Shown here in pieces: positions 18,392 to 27,543 of a stretch of DNA of 56,447 nt (position 1 is its first letter; the number at the start of each line of letters is the position of its first letter). The notes below the pieces were generated by a model. It was given only the letters and a program-made list of their open reading frames with translations, had not been told where the DNA came from and made no database searches. This DNA is from an uncultured Planctomycetaceae bacterium (GTDB lineage: Bacteria > Planctomycetota > Planctomycetia > Planctomycetales > Planctomycetaceae): positions 1 to 56,447 of the forward strand of contig CAIQIE010000281.1 of the NCBI GenBank assembly GCA_903871805.1, written 5' to 3'. Position numbers and translations under genes: made by a program.

Positions 18392-18422
18392 AGTCCCCGC
18401 AAAGCACCTGCGGGGACTTTTT
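18392..18422 (+). terminator. Rho-independent terminator of argS
   Basis: A perfect 10-base-pair GC-rich stem (AGTCCCCGCA 18392-18401, TGCGGGGACT 18409-18418) with a 7-base loop, followed by TTTTT (18418-18422). It begins 14 bases after the argS stop codon. The 270 bases after it, up to the lipoprotein gene at 18693, show no supported gene. Confidence 0.92.
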
Positions 18423-18692
18423 CGCAATCAGGCATCGAGGACGCTGCACCGCACAGCCAACACGCAGATTCCGCCGACACGCCAGCGATCAGGCAAAGTC
18501 AGCAGTCGGCCCGGGATCAAGACTTCCGGATTGCCCAGTGTTTCCGCATTCCACTGACATCACGGATTCCAGCTGCGTATGGCATCGCGTATCCTTCCGC
18601 TTCTGAATCACGACTCAGGCTTTCGAGTCTCGCAGGTGCCCCACATGTGCAATCAACCGCAGAAATCCTCCAAAGCAGTCTTTTGTGCGTTC

Positions 18693-18920
18693 ATGAAACG
18701 CAGCATGCTTCTGTGTCTGCTGGTGATCACCGTTGGCAGCAATGTTGGGTGCAGCAAATTTTTCCATGAACTGCAGCCTCATCGACTGAGACGCTGGAAT
18801 TACAATGATTCCTCCGGACGCGGTGATTCCCTGTTCAGTATTGATGATCCACTGACACCGCCGAATCGTGTGCCGTTCCCCAGGAACCAGGGGCAGGCGG
18901 GTGTTTTGTCGAATGACTGA
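18693..18920 (+). CDS. Small lipoprotein of unknown function
   Basis: A 75-residue protein. I choose the ATG at 18693 because it begins a lipoprotein signal (MKRSMLLCLLVITVGSNVGC, Cys20 as the lipidated residue). The remaining 55 residues are polar and Arg/Pro-rich (HELQPHRLRRWNYND, then PLTPPNRVPFPRNQG) with no recognisable domain. Its last eight bases overlap the start of tsaE, so the two genes are probably co-transcribed and translationally coupled. Function unknown. Confidence 0.65.
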   Translation: MKRSMLLCLLVITVGSNVGCSKFFHELQPHRLRRWNYNDSSGRGDSLFSIDDPLTPPNRVPFPRNQGQAGVLSND

Positions 18921-19401
18921 ACCGCTCGTTTTCGCCAGCAGAAGCGAGGCCGACACAGAAGCGATCGCCCAACTCGTGGCAAATACACTGACGCCGGGGC
19001 TGACGATTGCTCTGAATGGTGAACTCGGAGCCGGAAAAACACGGTTTGTAAGGGCACTTTGCCGAGCCCTTGGTGGTCGGGAAGATCAGGTTAGCAGCCC
19101 GACCTTTGTGCTGATGCAATTGTATCCTGATGCAAGAATTCCAATCGCTCACTTCGACACCTGGCGGCTGGGCAGTGCTGACGAGTTTCAGCTAATCGGG
19201 GCGGAAGAATTTCTGCACAGCTCAGACTGGCTGTGTCTGGTGGAATGGGCCGAGCGATTTGAGTTTCTGCTTCCGGAAGATCGCCTTGAATGCCGGATTT
19301 TGCATGTGTCCGAAACGGAGCGTGAATTCCAAATCCTGGGAATCGGCCCCAAAAGTAGTGAGATAATCGGGCATCTTTCGAAAACCTCGGGGCAGCTGTA
19401 A
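18913..19401 (+). CDS. tsaE: tRNA threonylcarbamoyladenosine biosynthesis ATPase TsaE
   Basis: A 162-residue P-loop protein. Walker A is NGELGAGKTRFVRAL (about residues 35-49). SSPTFVLMQLYP is the conserved switch segment, HFDTWRL the aspartate motif, and CLVEWAERF the conserved end of the core. TsaE works with TsaB, TsaD and TsaC to make t6A37 in tRNAs that read ANN codons. The ATG at 18913 is preferred over upstream starts because the family begins just before the conserved FASRSEADT segment. It overlaps the small lipoprotein gene by eight bases. Confidence 0.95.
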   Translation: MTEPLVFASRSEADTEAIAQLVANTLTPGLTIALNGELGAGKTRFVRALCRALGGREDQVSSPTFVLMQLYPDARIPIAHFDTWRLGSADEFQLIGAEEFLHSSDWLCLVEWAERFEFLLPEDRLECRILHVSETEREFQILGIGPKSSEIIGHLSKTSGQL

Positions 19402-19767
19402 GCGTCAATCGCTCCAATTTCGCAGAACAGTCCAACATCAACCAGCGAGTAAAGAGGGCTTCAAATCGGCAGAATTGCAGAAATACGGGACTGTACGCTG
19501 TGACACGACGCGAATTTCTGCGGACATCCGCTTATAATCTGTCTGCAGCACGCGTCGGCAGGCGCGTTTTGGGAATTCTGCGGATTTCCTGCCCACTGTG
19601 CCCGCTGGATTCCCTGCACTGATTGGCGTTCGATAAAATACCAGTGAATTTTCTGATATACCCTCCGCGGATCTTCGTGCCAGCAGGGCGGTTGGCTGTC
19701 CCAGGCAGTTGGCCATCAACTGGCTCAGAAGTCTGCAATTTTGTCTCATCCCAGGATCAGGCTGATC
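19402..19767. promoter_or_regulatory. Spacer upstream of trpB with a TATAAT box
   Basis: 366 bases with no supported gene. A consensus-like TATAAT lies at 19533-19538, but the sequence 17 bases before it is a poor -35. A 13-base match to the 7451 repeat unit (GTGCCAGCAGGGC) lies at 19677-19689. I see no trp leader peptide or attenuator. Confidence 0.35.
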
Positions 19768-20991
19768 ATGTCAACAGTTACAGCGGCTTCATCACCCGTC
19801 AGTGCAGTGCCGGATTCCAGAGGACGTTTTGGCGAATACGGACGCCGATACGTGCCCGAAACTCTGATGTACGCTTTAGACCAACTGTCAGAAGCCTACG
19901 AAGCAGCCACGGCAGATCCTGAATTTGACCGCCAACTGCGAGATCTGCTGAAGCATTTCGTCGGGCGTCCCAATCCCCTGTATTTCGCCGAACGACTGAC
20001 CGAAAAATGCGGCGGTGCACAGATCTATTTCAAACGCGAAGATCTTAACCACACTGGCGCGCACAAAATCAACAACACCATGGGCCAGGTGCTGCTGACA
20101 AAACGCATGGGAAAGACTCGAGTTATCGCAGAAACCGGTGCCGGACAGCACGGTGTTGCGACAGCGACTGCGTGTGCCCGCTTTGGTCTGCCCTGCGTTG
20201 TCTACATGGGTGAAGAAGATGTTCGCCGCCAGAAACTCAATGTTTTTATCATGCGAACCATGGGTGCGGAAGTGCGTCCGGTAACAACTGGATCTCGGAC
20301 ACTGCGTGACGCAATCAACGAAGCCATGCGAGACTGGATGGCCTCCGTCAGGGATACACACTACATCATCGGCAGTGTGGTTGGACCACACCCGTTTCCC
20401 ATGATGGTGCGTGACTTTCAGTCGGTCATTGGCCGCGAAGCCCGCGAACAATGCCTAGCCCAGGTAGGAAGACTGCCGGATGAAGTCATCGCGTGCGTCG
20501 GAGGTGGTTCCAACTCCGCCGGGATGTTCTACCCATTCGTGGATGATGCGAGTGTCGATCTGACAGGTGTCGAAGCAGGGGGACGCGGAGCCAACCCGGG
20601 CGATCACGCCAGCACACTCAGCCATGGCAAGCCCGGTATTCTGCACGGAAGTTACAGCTACGTGCTGCAAAACGATGATGGCCAGACCTCAGACGTCCAC
20701 TCCATCTCCGCCGGACTTGACTACCCCGGAGTGGGCCCGGAGCACAGCTACTGGAAGGACTGCGGCCGCGTCAATTACGTGAATATTCTTGATGACCAGG
20801 CACTTGCCGCCTTCAGCACAATGGCTCGCACCGAGGGGATTTTGCCCGCAATAGAAACATCGCACGCCATCGCATGGGCAATGCAATCCGCAGCAGAGCG
20901 GCCCAAGAGTGATGTAATCGTAGTGTGCCTCTCCGGCCGCGGCGACAAAGACGTCAACGAAGTCGCTCGTCTCACCGGCCAGGAAATGTAA
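19768..20991 (+). CDS. trpB: Tryptophan synthase beta chain
   Basis: A 407-residue cytoplasmic enzyme that condenses indole with serine, using pyridoxal phosphate. The cofactor lysine is Lys100 in HTGAHKINN. The following [10 protein letters not shown], the phosphate-cup [12 protein letters not shown] and GVEAGGRG are all classic TrpB1 features. The ATG at 19768 fits the family N-terminus ([16 protein letters not shown] near residue 20). The usual partner trpA is not next to it, and a hairpin follows the stop, so this trpB appears to be a separate unit. Confidence 0.97.
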   Translation: MSTVTAASSPVSAVPDSRGRFGEYGRRYVPETLMYALDQLSEAYEAATADPEFDRQLRDLLKHFVGRPNPLYFAERLTEKCGGAQIYFKREDLNHTGAHKINNTMGQVLLTKRMGKTRVIAETGAGQHGVATATACARFGLPCVVYMGEEDVRRQKLNVFIMRTMGAEVRPVTTGSRTLRDAINEAMRDWMASVRDTHYIIGSVVGPHPFPMMVRDFQSVIGREAREQCLAQVGRLPDEVIACVGGGSNSAGMFYPFVDDASVDLTGVEAGGRGANPGDHASTLSHGKPGILHGSYSYVLQNDDGQTSDVHSISAGLDYPGVGPEHSYWKDCGRVNYVNILDDQALAAFSTMARTEGILPAIETSHAIAWAMQSAAERPKSDVIVVCLSGRGDKDVNEVARLTGQEM

Positions 20992-21005
20992 TCTTTCTGC
21001 CACAT

Positions 21006-21030
21006 GTCCCCTCAGGTTTCCTGAGGGGAC
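21006..21030 (+). terminator. Hairpin after trpB
   Basis: A perfect 11-base-pair stem (GTCCCCTCAGG 21006-21016, CCTGAGGGGAC 21020-21030) closes a TTT loop 15 bases after the trpB stop. No T-run follows. It may terminate or protect the transcript end. It begins the GGGAC-rich tract described next. Confidence 0.6.
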
Positions 21031-21041
21031 AAACTTCCTGC

Positions 21042-21112
21042 GATGACGCGGGACACGATGACGCGGGACACGATGACATTAAACCGCCGTTGAAAAAAAC
21101 CGCCGTTGAAAA
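21042..21112. repeat. Two adjacent short tandem duplications
   Basis: The 15-mer GATGACGCGGGACAC is present twice in tandem (21042-21056, 21057-21071) plus a partial GATGAC. After four bases the 16-mer AAACCGCCGTTGAAAA is also present twice in tandem (21081-21096, 21097-21112). All copies are perfect. The block lies between the convergent trpB and propeller genes. Confidence 0.9.
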
Positions 21113-21282
21113 CGGTGTCTATTCAACGTCGCTCTATGGCAAACAGCCCGGGTTGCTTTGCGTTCTATTGAAACCATCAGCCGTATTCCAGGGATGCTGT
21201 CTTTGACAATCCCGACGAACATTATCGACCGACAAGCATTATCGACGCGTTTCCAGAAGAAACAGCTGGGTGGAGTTTTTGA

Positions 21283-22167
21283 TCAGTTCCACGCAACGGA
21301 TAACAGCCACCCGGACTGAGTACCTATCAGCAGGTTGTCGCCAAGTGCTGACATCGCCATGTGCTGCGGTGTATCCTGCGACAGATCTGCCGCCCACTGA
21401 ACGGAACCTTCGAAGTTCAGCCAGAAAATGCGATTCTCCAGTGTCATCACGGCCACGCGTCGCTGGATTGCGGAACAGCAAACTTGGGAAGGAATGCCAT
21501 CGATCGCAAATGTTCCCAGTTGGTCTCCCTCGTCGTTGCACACCAGAACACCATGATTGAAGGCAGCAAGAAACAAACGTCTGCCCCCCTCCGAGACCGC
21601 TATACCCCCAATATTACTGACCTGCGGTTCTGACCAAACCTGGCGTCCCTTCAGATCATAACAGCTTAGTTCTCCAAACTCCGCGGCTGCAATTAGCTGC
21701 GGTGCCGTGGACAGAAAATGCAGGTACTCAATCGGTCTTCGGCATTCCACCTTCGAAAGCTCACGACGTTCCGAAGTGACGATGTGAATCCTCGAGGAAT
21801 CCGTGGCAAAGGCGATGTGGCCTCCATACGGAGCCATGGCCACTGCGTTGATCCGCCCGGTCACACGAGCATCCCAAATTGGCTTAAGGTCGCTGCCAAA
21901 GCAGACGAGGCCACTCTCTCCGGTAATGGCCACTCCGGCGTCTCCTGTCTGAGCAACCGCGAGCTTTCGGACCTGCGAAAAATGTACGGATTCACGCAGT
22001 CGTTCGCCCTGCTCTGACAGCACACACAAACGCCCGTTATTTGTCGCAACAAAAATCTGTCGCGATTCCTGGGAATACTGCAGCGCAGCAATCCCATCCG
22101 GAAAAAATTCCTCAAAGATTTCGTCGGGGCGAGCCCCGACACACTGCTGCAAAAGCCTTGAAGCCAT
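21283..22167 (-). CDS. Beta-propeller (WD40-like) protein of unknown function
   Basis: 294 residues from the ATG at 22167 (AGG nine bases before it). The frame remains open upstream, with alternative starts at 22215 and 22332. The sequence is a series of four-stranded blade-like repeats: GIAALQYSQESRQIFVATNNGRLCVLSEQGE, then AVAMAPYGGHIAFATDSS, IGGIAVSEGGRRLFLAAFNHGVLVCNDEGD and HMAMSALGDNLLIGTQSGWLLSV. It probably forms a six- or seven-bladed propeller. No signal peptide is convincing with the chosen start, so it may be cytoplasmic and serve in protein-protein contacts. I cannot name a partner. Confidence 0.75.
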   Translation of the reverse strand: MASRLLQQCVGARPDEIFEEFFPDGIAALQYSQESRQIFVATNNGRLCVLSEQGERLRESVHFSQVRKLAVAQTGDAGVAITGESGLVCFGSDLKPIWDARVTGRINAVAMAPYGGHIAFATDSSRIHIVTSERRELSKVECRRPIEYLHFLSTAPQLIAAAEFGELSCYDLKGRQVWSEPQVSNIGGIAVSEGGRRLFLAAFNHGVLVCNDEGDQLGTFAIDGIPSQVCCSAIQRRVAVMTLENRIFWLNFEGSVQWAADLSQDTPQHMAMSALGDNLLIGTQSGWLLSVAWN

Positions 22168-22631
22168 CGAAGACCTGCTGGTGAATTCTGCGGCGGAAAA
22201 CAGCCCGCAGTGCATCCGGGAAAAACCAGTCCGAAACCATCCTTCACTGTCACAGCATAACGTCGAGTTCCCGGACAAAAAACAGCAGCCCCATCGCCCT
22301 CCGTCATTCCCGCGCAGGCGACAACCCCGCAAACAAACTGCTCCCCGCCCATCAGCCGAGCGACCGCACTTTGAATTCAGTCCGCTGAAGCCTCAGCAGC
22401 ACGTTCCCCAAACGCATCACGCAAATTTCTGCTCGCCGCGGCAATTATGACCGCCAAACTCAAATCCGCCTGCCACCGAGTTGACTAACAGACCCGAAAA
22501 GCGATCGCAACTTGTCACAACGCAGCCTTCCGCGGTGTCGGAGTCGGCGGATTTTCTGCTTAACCGCATCGCTGCCGCCTCACGGCCGAATAGCCCTTCG
22601 GGACTTGCGGGCAACGGTCGCCAGCCAATCC
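22168..22631. other. 464-base spacer between two minus-strand genes
   Basis: This separates the protease gene from the propeller gene, both on the minus strand. Part of it (to 22332) could be an N-terminal extension of the propeller gene if an earlier start is used. I see no repeat, RNA gene or terminator with a T-run. Confidence 0.5.
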
Positions 22632-24326
22632 CTATTTCTTGCTCATTCGCGTTTCCAGGGCTTCAACAGCCTGAACCACATCCGGATCAGAATTGATTTC
22701 ATCCGAAGTACGATTTCGAAAAAACGTGACCTGCGACGTCTCTCCCTGTGGCACCATAACGTCGGGTTCCAATCCCTTCCCCGAATAGTTGCGGTCATCC
22801 GGTGAGTAAAATCGGGCCGTGGTCAGGCGAATTGCCATTCCGCTGTCTCCGGGCATTCGCACAATTGTCTGAACCGACCACTTGCCGTAAGTCTTTCGCC
22901 CGACAATCACGCCGCGTTCATGATCCCGAATCGCACCCGCCACAATTTCACTGGCACTGGCGCTGTTCTGATCAACAATCAGGGCCAGCGGGTATTTGCG
23001 AGCATACTGACCATGCGCTCGGTAGACCTGATTCTGTCCCTCGCTTCGACCTTTTGTGGAAACCAACACGCCCTGATCAATAAACCGCTCAACAACTGCG
23101 GCGGCGGTATCCAGCAAACCACCCGGGTTTCCGCGCAAGTCCCAGATCAGGGCACGCATTCCCTGACGTTCCAGTGATCGCAGTGCCTCATCCAGTTCCT
23201 GCGCTGTGTCATCCTGAAATCCCTCCATCCGGATGTAACCGATCCCCTGGACCGGGTCGAGCATCACGTTGCGGGTAATACTCCGAATCTGCACGCGACG
23301 TCGGACAAATTCCCCTGTCTGCTCTTTGCCCGCAGGATTCTCGTAGGTCAACTCCACACGCGAACCCACGGTGCCCCGGAGTAGTTTCGCCGCTTCATCC
23401 GTGGTCATGTCCCGACATTCCCGACCATCCACTGCAACGATGAAGTCTTCGGGTTTCAAACCGCCTTCCTCGGCAGGACTGTTCAGCAGCACATTCACCA
23501 GTTGCATGCCACGGCCCTTCACGGCCTTCATCTCAATCCCAATGCCCACCAGTTCTCCCTGAATACTTCCATACAGGTCATTGTAACGGTCCGGTGTTAA
23601 AAGATTGCTGTAGTCATCCAGCGAATTACATCCACCAAACACGTACTCGAGGATTACAGCGGACGGTGCCAGTTGCATTTCACGACGGCAAAGTTCACAC
23701 ACGGCATTGATCAGGTTACGAGCTCCGGCAACGCTTTCCACGGGGCGATTCCAGTACTCGGCGATCAATGTCTGCCGCACTCGATTCACCGCCTGATTGT
23801 CGCGATTCGGCAAGTTTTTCTTCAAAAACTCATCGTTCTTCAAAGCCATGTACAGGCTCTCAGTTCCATGGGAAGTAAATCGTGTCGCCGTGATCGGCTC
23901 GAGATATTCTCTTTGCACCTGCCGATAAACCTCTTCCCACTGATTCAGCAGCTCCGCCTTTCCACGCCGGGTCAGCATCTCCTCAAAGCTGCGATCGGAA
24001 TAACGCCGCTCAATCCCGTGGTGAATTCTGGCGCGACGCAGGGCATAGGTCAGAGGCTTGTCTTCCGGAAACTTCTCGAGCGATGCGTCATAATGCTGAA
24101 TTGCGTCGAGCCAGCGACGTTCCTTCTCCAGCGATTCCCCGGTGCTGAGCGCAGCATCCGCGTTGGCCGGTTCTGAAACCGCCCCGGATTCGTCCGCATA
24201 GACGCCGGACGACCACACGGACAATCCCAGAAGACTCAGCAGAAGACTCAATGACAACACGCGAAATTTTGCTGACACGACAGTGCTCGCCTTGATGAGG
24301 ATCCTGATCCCCGGCCTCGAATCCAT
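22632..24326 (-). CDS. C-terminal processing protease, S41 family (CtpA/Prc-like)
   Basis: 564 residues from the ATG at 24326. The 88 codons upstream in frame do not look coding. A hydrophobic N-terminal segment (RVLSLSLLLSLLGLSVWSSGVYA) is a signal or anchor. A short TPR-like helical region follows (about 50-85), then a PDZ domain (about 265-345, GIGIEMKAVKGRGMQLVNVL). The S41 catalytic core has QNSASASEIVAGAI with the serine and GRKTYGKWSVQ with the general-base lysine. The lysine loop reads GKW rather than the usual GKG. The enzyme should trim or degrade periplasmic proteins from their C-termini. Confidence 0.92.
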   Translation of the reverse strand: MDSRPGIRILIKASTVVSAKFRVLSLSLLLSLLGLSVWSSGVYADESGAVSEPANADAALSTGESLEKERRWLDAIQHYDASLEKFPEDKPLTYALRRARIHHGIERRYSDRSFEEMLTRRGKAELLNQWEEVYRQVQREYLEPITATRFTSHGTESLYMALKNDEFLKKNLPNRDNQAVNRVRQTLIAEYWNRPVESVAGARNLINAVCELCRREMQLAPSAVILEYVFGGCNSLDDYSNLLTPDRYNDLYGSIQGELVGIGIEMKAVKGRGMQLVNVLLNSPAEEGGLKPEDFIVAVDGRECRDMTTDEAAKLLRGTVGSRVELTYENPAGKEQTGEFVRRRVQIRSITRNVMLDPVQGIGYIRMEGFQDDTAQELDEALRSLERQGMRALIWDLRGNPGGLLDTAAAVVERFIDQGVLVSTKGRSEGQNQVYRAHGQYARKYPLALIVDQNSASASEIVAGAIRDHERGVIVGRKTYGKWSVQTIVRMPGDSGMAIRLTTARFYSPDDRNYSGKGLEPDVMVPQGETSQVTFFRNRTSDEINSDPDVVQAVEALETRMSKK

Positions 24327-24961
24327 GCATCGGTCGAGGTCCGTTTGGCGTCCTGCCCCCTGCTGCTGAAACCTCCCTGGCGGAGGGAACCGGGGTTCCC
24401 TCAGTCGGCGACACCAGCAGGTTTTTTCCCACCAGAACACCTCCGACCCTCGCAGCGTATGAACAATGGTTACACTAACAGTACGGAAGTCCAGACTTGA
24501 CTTGAAAACAACGATAGCCACCCAATTTTCCCGGGTCAATTGACTCGTGTCGCTACAGCTTACGTAATTCTCCGGAACCTCGGGCAACACTCAGGTCAAT
24601 CAAATTCCAGCGTGTCAAACCGAAAACCAACAATTCGACACAACCCATTTCACAGAAAGCACTTACAACGCAAATACTTGTATTAAACCTCTTAAACTGA
24701 GACAAACCTGCAGCCTTCAACTCCCCAGGCCGACGATGGCGTGATACCGGAAATACAGGCCAACCCTGCATTCTCCCGGTTGATTTCCGGGAGTGCTGTT
24801 CCAGGTCATCGCCACCAAAACCTGTTCCGGCAATCTCTTTAACCGTTCCGCTGGACTTCTCAGAAGAAAATGCTGACATTCACACTCTGTGAACCCACCT
24901 CGCAGGCGTCGAAGTCTATTTCGAACGCCTCGCCCTGCTCTCCTACTGAAAGGAATTTTGC
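24327..24961. promoter_or_regulatory. Divergent spacer, protease / oxidoreductase
   Basis: 635 bases holding the 5' regions of the S41 protease (-) and the Gfo/Idh/MocA gene (+). An inverted repeat CTCCCGG (24773-24779) / CCGGGAG (24787-24793) and a smaller AATAC-TT-GTATT (24673-24684) are visible. Either could be an operator, but no -10/-35 pair is clear. The upstream in-frame part of the protease reading frame overlaps this region and I do not regard it as translated. Confidence 0.4.
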
Positions 24962-26257
24962 ATGTCCGCGTCTCATCCGGAGTCCCGACGAGCCTTTCTG
25001 CACAGTGGCACCGCAGCAACGCTGTCCACCGCTGTCTTCGTGGCAAATGAATCCCGGGCTGACAGCCCATCCGAGAAAGTTGTCGTCGGAGTGATGGGGG
25101 CCAGCCGAGGCTCCGCTCTGGCGGAAGTCTTCGGACGGCTGCCGAATGTCGAAGTTCGGTACGTCTGCGATGTCGACAGCAATCGCCTCAAAGCCCTCCA
25201 GGAATCGCTCTCTACCAAACTGCAAACCCCTGTTCAGGCAGTCGCCGATTTCCGCAAAATTCTGGATGATCCTGAAGTGGACGCATTGATTTGCGCAGCG
25301 CCTAATCACTGGCATGCCCCGGCCAGCATCATGGCCTGCAATGCCGGTAAGCACGCCTACGTTGAAAAACCCTGCAGCCACAATCCTCACGAAGGCGAAC
25401 TGCTGATCCAGGCAGCCAGAACACAAAAGCGGTGCGTGCAGATGGGTAATCAGCGCCGCAGCAGTCCCGCCGCCCGCGAAGCTATTCAGCTGCTGAAAGA
25501 CAAAGCAATCGGAAATGTCTACTACAGTCGAAGCTGGTACGCCGCCACCCGCGGCACTATCGGCAAGGGCACTCCGGCTCCAGTTCCCCCACATGTGGAT
25601 TACGAACTCTGGCAGGGCCCGGCGCCGCGACAGCCCTTTACGTCCAATCGACTGCATTACAACTGGCACTGGGTCTGGCATTACGGCAATGGCGAACTCG
25701 GAAATAACGGGATCCACTCCATCGACCTCAGCCGCTGGGGACTCAGTGTCGATTATCCCACCCGCGTCGTTTCTTCTGGTGGACGTTATGCGTTCGATGA
25801 TGACCAGCAAACCGCAGATACCCACGTAGTCTCGTTCGAGTTTCCTGATAAACGGCAGATCACATGGGAATGCCTCAGCTGTAATCGAGAAGGTATGGAT
25901 GGATCCGGATTCGGCGTTTCCTTCCATGGCGATCGAGGTACCCTGAAAATCAATGACTCCGGCTATGTTGTCCTCGACGAAAAAGGCAAGGAAGTCAGCA
26001 AAAAAGAAGGCAGCGACGGCATGAAACTGCACGCCGAGAACTTCATCACCGCAATCCGCAAAAATGACCCGTCGCTCCTGAACTCAGAAATCGAAGAAGG
26101 CCATAAGTCGACGCTGCTCTGCCACCTTGGCAACATCGCCCACAGAACCGGCGACAGCCTGCGATGCGACGCGGCCAATGGTCACATTCAGGACAATGAC
26201 GCAGCCATGAAACTCTGGAGCCGCGCCTACGAACAAGGCTGGGAACCCAAAGTCTGA
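24962..26257 (+). CDS. Tat-exported Gfo/Idh/MocA-family oxidoreductase
   Basis: 431 residues with AAAGGA upstream of the ATG. The N-terminus has a Tat-like signal (SRRAFLHSGTAATLSTAVF). The Rossmann domain starts at about residue 40 (VVVGVMGASRGS). The signature EKP is at 135-137 (AYVEKPCSHN), with NHWHAP at 115-120. The C-terminal alpha/beta domain includes GNGELGNNGIHSIDLSRWGL, where the histidine and aspartate are typical catalytic or substrate residues. Family members use NAD(P) to oxidise or reduce sugars and cyclitols. Exported forms, common in Planctomycetota, probably carry a bound cofactor. It is transcribed toward the metallophosphoesterase gene. Substrate unknown. Confidence 0.9.
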   Translation: MSASHPESRRAFLHSGTAATLSTAVFVANESRADSPSEKVVVGVMGASRGSALAEVFGRLPNVEVRYVCDVDSNRLKALQESLSTKLQTPVQAVADFRKILDDPEVDALICAAPNHWHAPASIMACNAGKHAYVEKPCSHNPHEGELLIQAARTQKRCVQMGNQRRSSPAAREAIQLLKDKAIGNVYYSRSWYAATRGTIGKGTPAPVPPHVDYELWQGPAPRQPFTSNRLHYNWHWVWHYGNGELGNNGIHSIDLSRWGLSVDYPTRVVSSGGRYAFDDDQQTADTHVVSFEFPDKRQITWECLSCNREGMDGSGFGVSFHGDRGTLKINDSGYVVLDEKGKEVSKKEGSDGMKLHAENFITAIRKNDPSLLNSEIEEGHKSTLLCHLGNIAHRTGDSLRCDAANGHIQDNDAAMKLWSRAYEQGWEPKV

Positions 26258-26277
26258 CGTTCAGTCTCCACAGATCC

Positions 26278-26325
26278 CCGACAGCGATGTTCCGCAGGCA
26301 CTCAGCCACGGTTCATCGCTGGCGG
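26278..26325 (+). terminator. Hairpin after the oxidoreductase gene
   Basis: CCG-A-CAGCGATG (26278-26289) pairs with CATCGCTG-G-CGG (26314-26325): 11 base pairs and one mismatch with a 24-base loop. It begins 21 bases after the stop codon and is followed by CTTTGTTTC. It lies between convergent genes and may serve both. Confidence 0.5.
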
Positions 26326-26505
26326 CTTTGTTTCACCCGCTCTTCCTGACCTTCCCCGCTGCTCATTCCGTCCGCCTGAAACAGTCCAACGCTGTCTGTC
26401 TCTTCAGACGTATCCAATTCGCAGCTCTGCCACGCAGACAGTCAGCATCAGACCCGTCGCACGTTCCTTTGTCCAGGCAACCCCACATCTCATGCCCTGC
26501 AGCCG

Positions 26506-27543
26506 TCACCAGATCTGCGGTGCCCAACTGCCGGTCTGCCACCCGTCCCTCGTCTGATACTCCCGCACTCTCAATCGTTCTGCAGATAGCTCGAAGTAGA
26601 AAAACGCCTGCTGCACTCCCCCAAAATGACTGCTGTTGTCAACGTTAAACACGGGAATCCCGTTTCTTGCAGCCATGGAAGTTCCATCCCAGCGATACAC
26701 ATTTCGCCCATGCGTATGCCCATACAAAATGGCGGCGATGTTGTACGGACGAATGGCCTCGTAGTAACCCCGAACGTCCTCCGGATCCCACTCCATCCCC
26801 ATCGCCTTTTTGTCATCCACTGGAAGTGTCTGCGAGTACCGAAGCAGGTCAATGTGGTGCGTCAGAATCACCGGCCGCCCAGAGGTCCCCACCTGCGTCT
26901 CCAGATCGCTGATCAAAAACGGCAGACTCCCCCTTGGTGCGTACCGACGGCGACGAGATGCCTGCGCGACTTCGCCGACGACGATGCCCAGATTCACAAA
27001 ATGCACATTGCCCCAGTCCCACGAATAATGCAGACCACTCTCGGAAAGATTCTGCACACCAGGACGATCGGGATTTCTGCTGATAATCTGCTGCACCGCA
27101 TGCCTATCGCCCCGGGGACTGTCATGGTTGCCATGCACTTCGTACACTGGATAACGCAGCCTGCCATCTCCACCCTTCAGACCGAATATGTCCGCAAACC
27201 CCGCCCACTCCGTCTTTTGCATCTCCACATTTGACTTGTCCCCGGTGTCGATGCAGTCCCCCGCATGAATCACTCCCCGCGGCGTCTGAACCACGCCGCC
27301 ACCAGCCGCTTCGGGAAGCTCCGTGCCCGGTAAACGGTTCAATGTCTCCACCAGTCGATGACAAACCGCCTCGGAACGCTCATCCAGCTTTTCCGTTGCA
27401 GTCTCCCTCGCCAAAACATGTGTGTCGCTGATCAGAAAAAATGAAACAGGGTCCGAAACGCTCGGCGCACCCGCCACGGCCGAACGAACTCCCGCAAATG
27501 CGGCTGCGTTCACTCTCAAAAACTGCCGTCGATCCAGAGACAT
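26506..27543 (-). CDS. Tat-exported metallophosphoesterase
   Basis: A 345-residue calcineurin-like phosphoesterase. A twin-arginine signal opens the protein (DRRQFLRVNAAAFAGV). The metal-binding motifs appear in order: Asp40-x-His42 (LISDTH), GDCIDTGD from 95, GNHD at 138-141, THH near 230, and GHTHGRN near 285. The enzyme should hydrolyse phosphate mono- or diesters using a bimetal centre outside the cytoplasm. The spacer after it (26258-26505) holds the hairpin at 26278. It lies between two Gfo/Idh/MocA genes, which suggests, without proving, a role in scavenging phosphorylated organic compounds. Confidence 0.92.
   Translation of the reverse strand: MSLDRRQFLRVNAAAFAGVRSAVAGAPSVSDPVSFFLISDTHVLARETATEKLDERSEAVCHRLVETLNRLPGTELPEAAGGGVVQTPRGVIHAGDCIDTGDKSNVEMQKTEWAGFADIFGLKGGDGRLRYPVYEVHGNHDSPRGDRHAVQQIISRNPDRPGVQNLSESGLHYSWDWGNVHFVNLGIVVGEVAQASRRRRYAPRGSLPFLISDLETQVGTSGRPVILTHHIDLLRYSQTLPVDDKKAMGMEWDPEDVRGYYEAIRPYNIAAILYGHTHGRNVYRWDGTSMAARNGIPVFNVDNSSHFGGVQQAFFYFELSAERLRVREYQTRDGWQTGSWAPQIW

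Noticed and set aside
17488..18480. 330-residue antisense frame over argS
   Set aside because: It covers conserved argS sequence, lacks domains and would run against a clear terminator.
21042..21112. Short repeats as a CRISPR array
   Set aside because: Units are directly adjacent with no spacers and there are only two copies of each; no cas gene is present.
24327..24590. Upstream in-frame extension of the S41 protease
   Set aside because: It precedes the signal peptide, which would then be internal, and contains unusual Trp/Cys/Arg-rich text unlike a real N-terminus.
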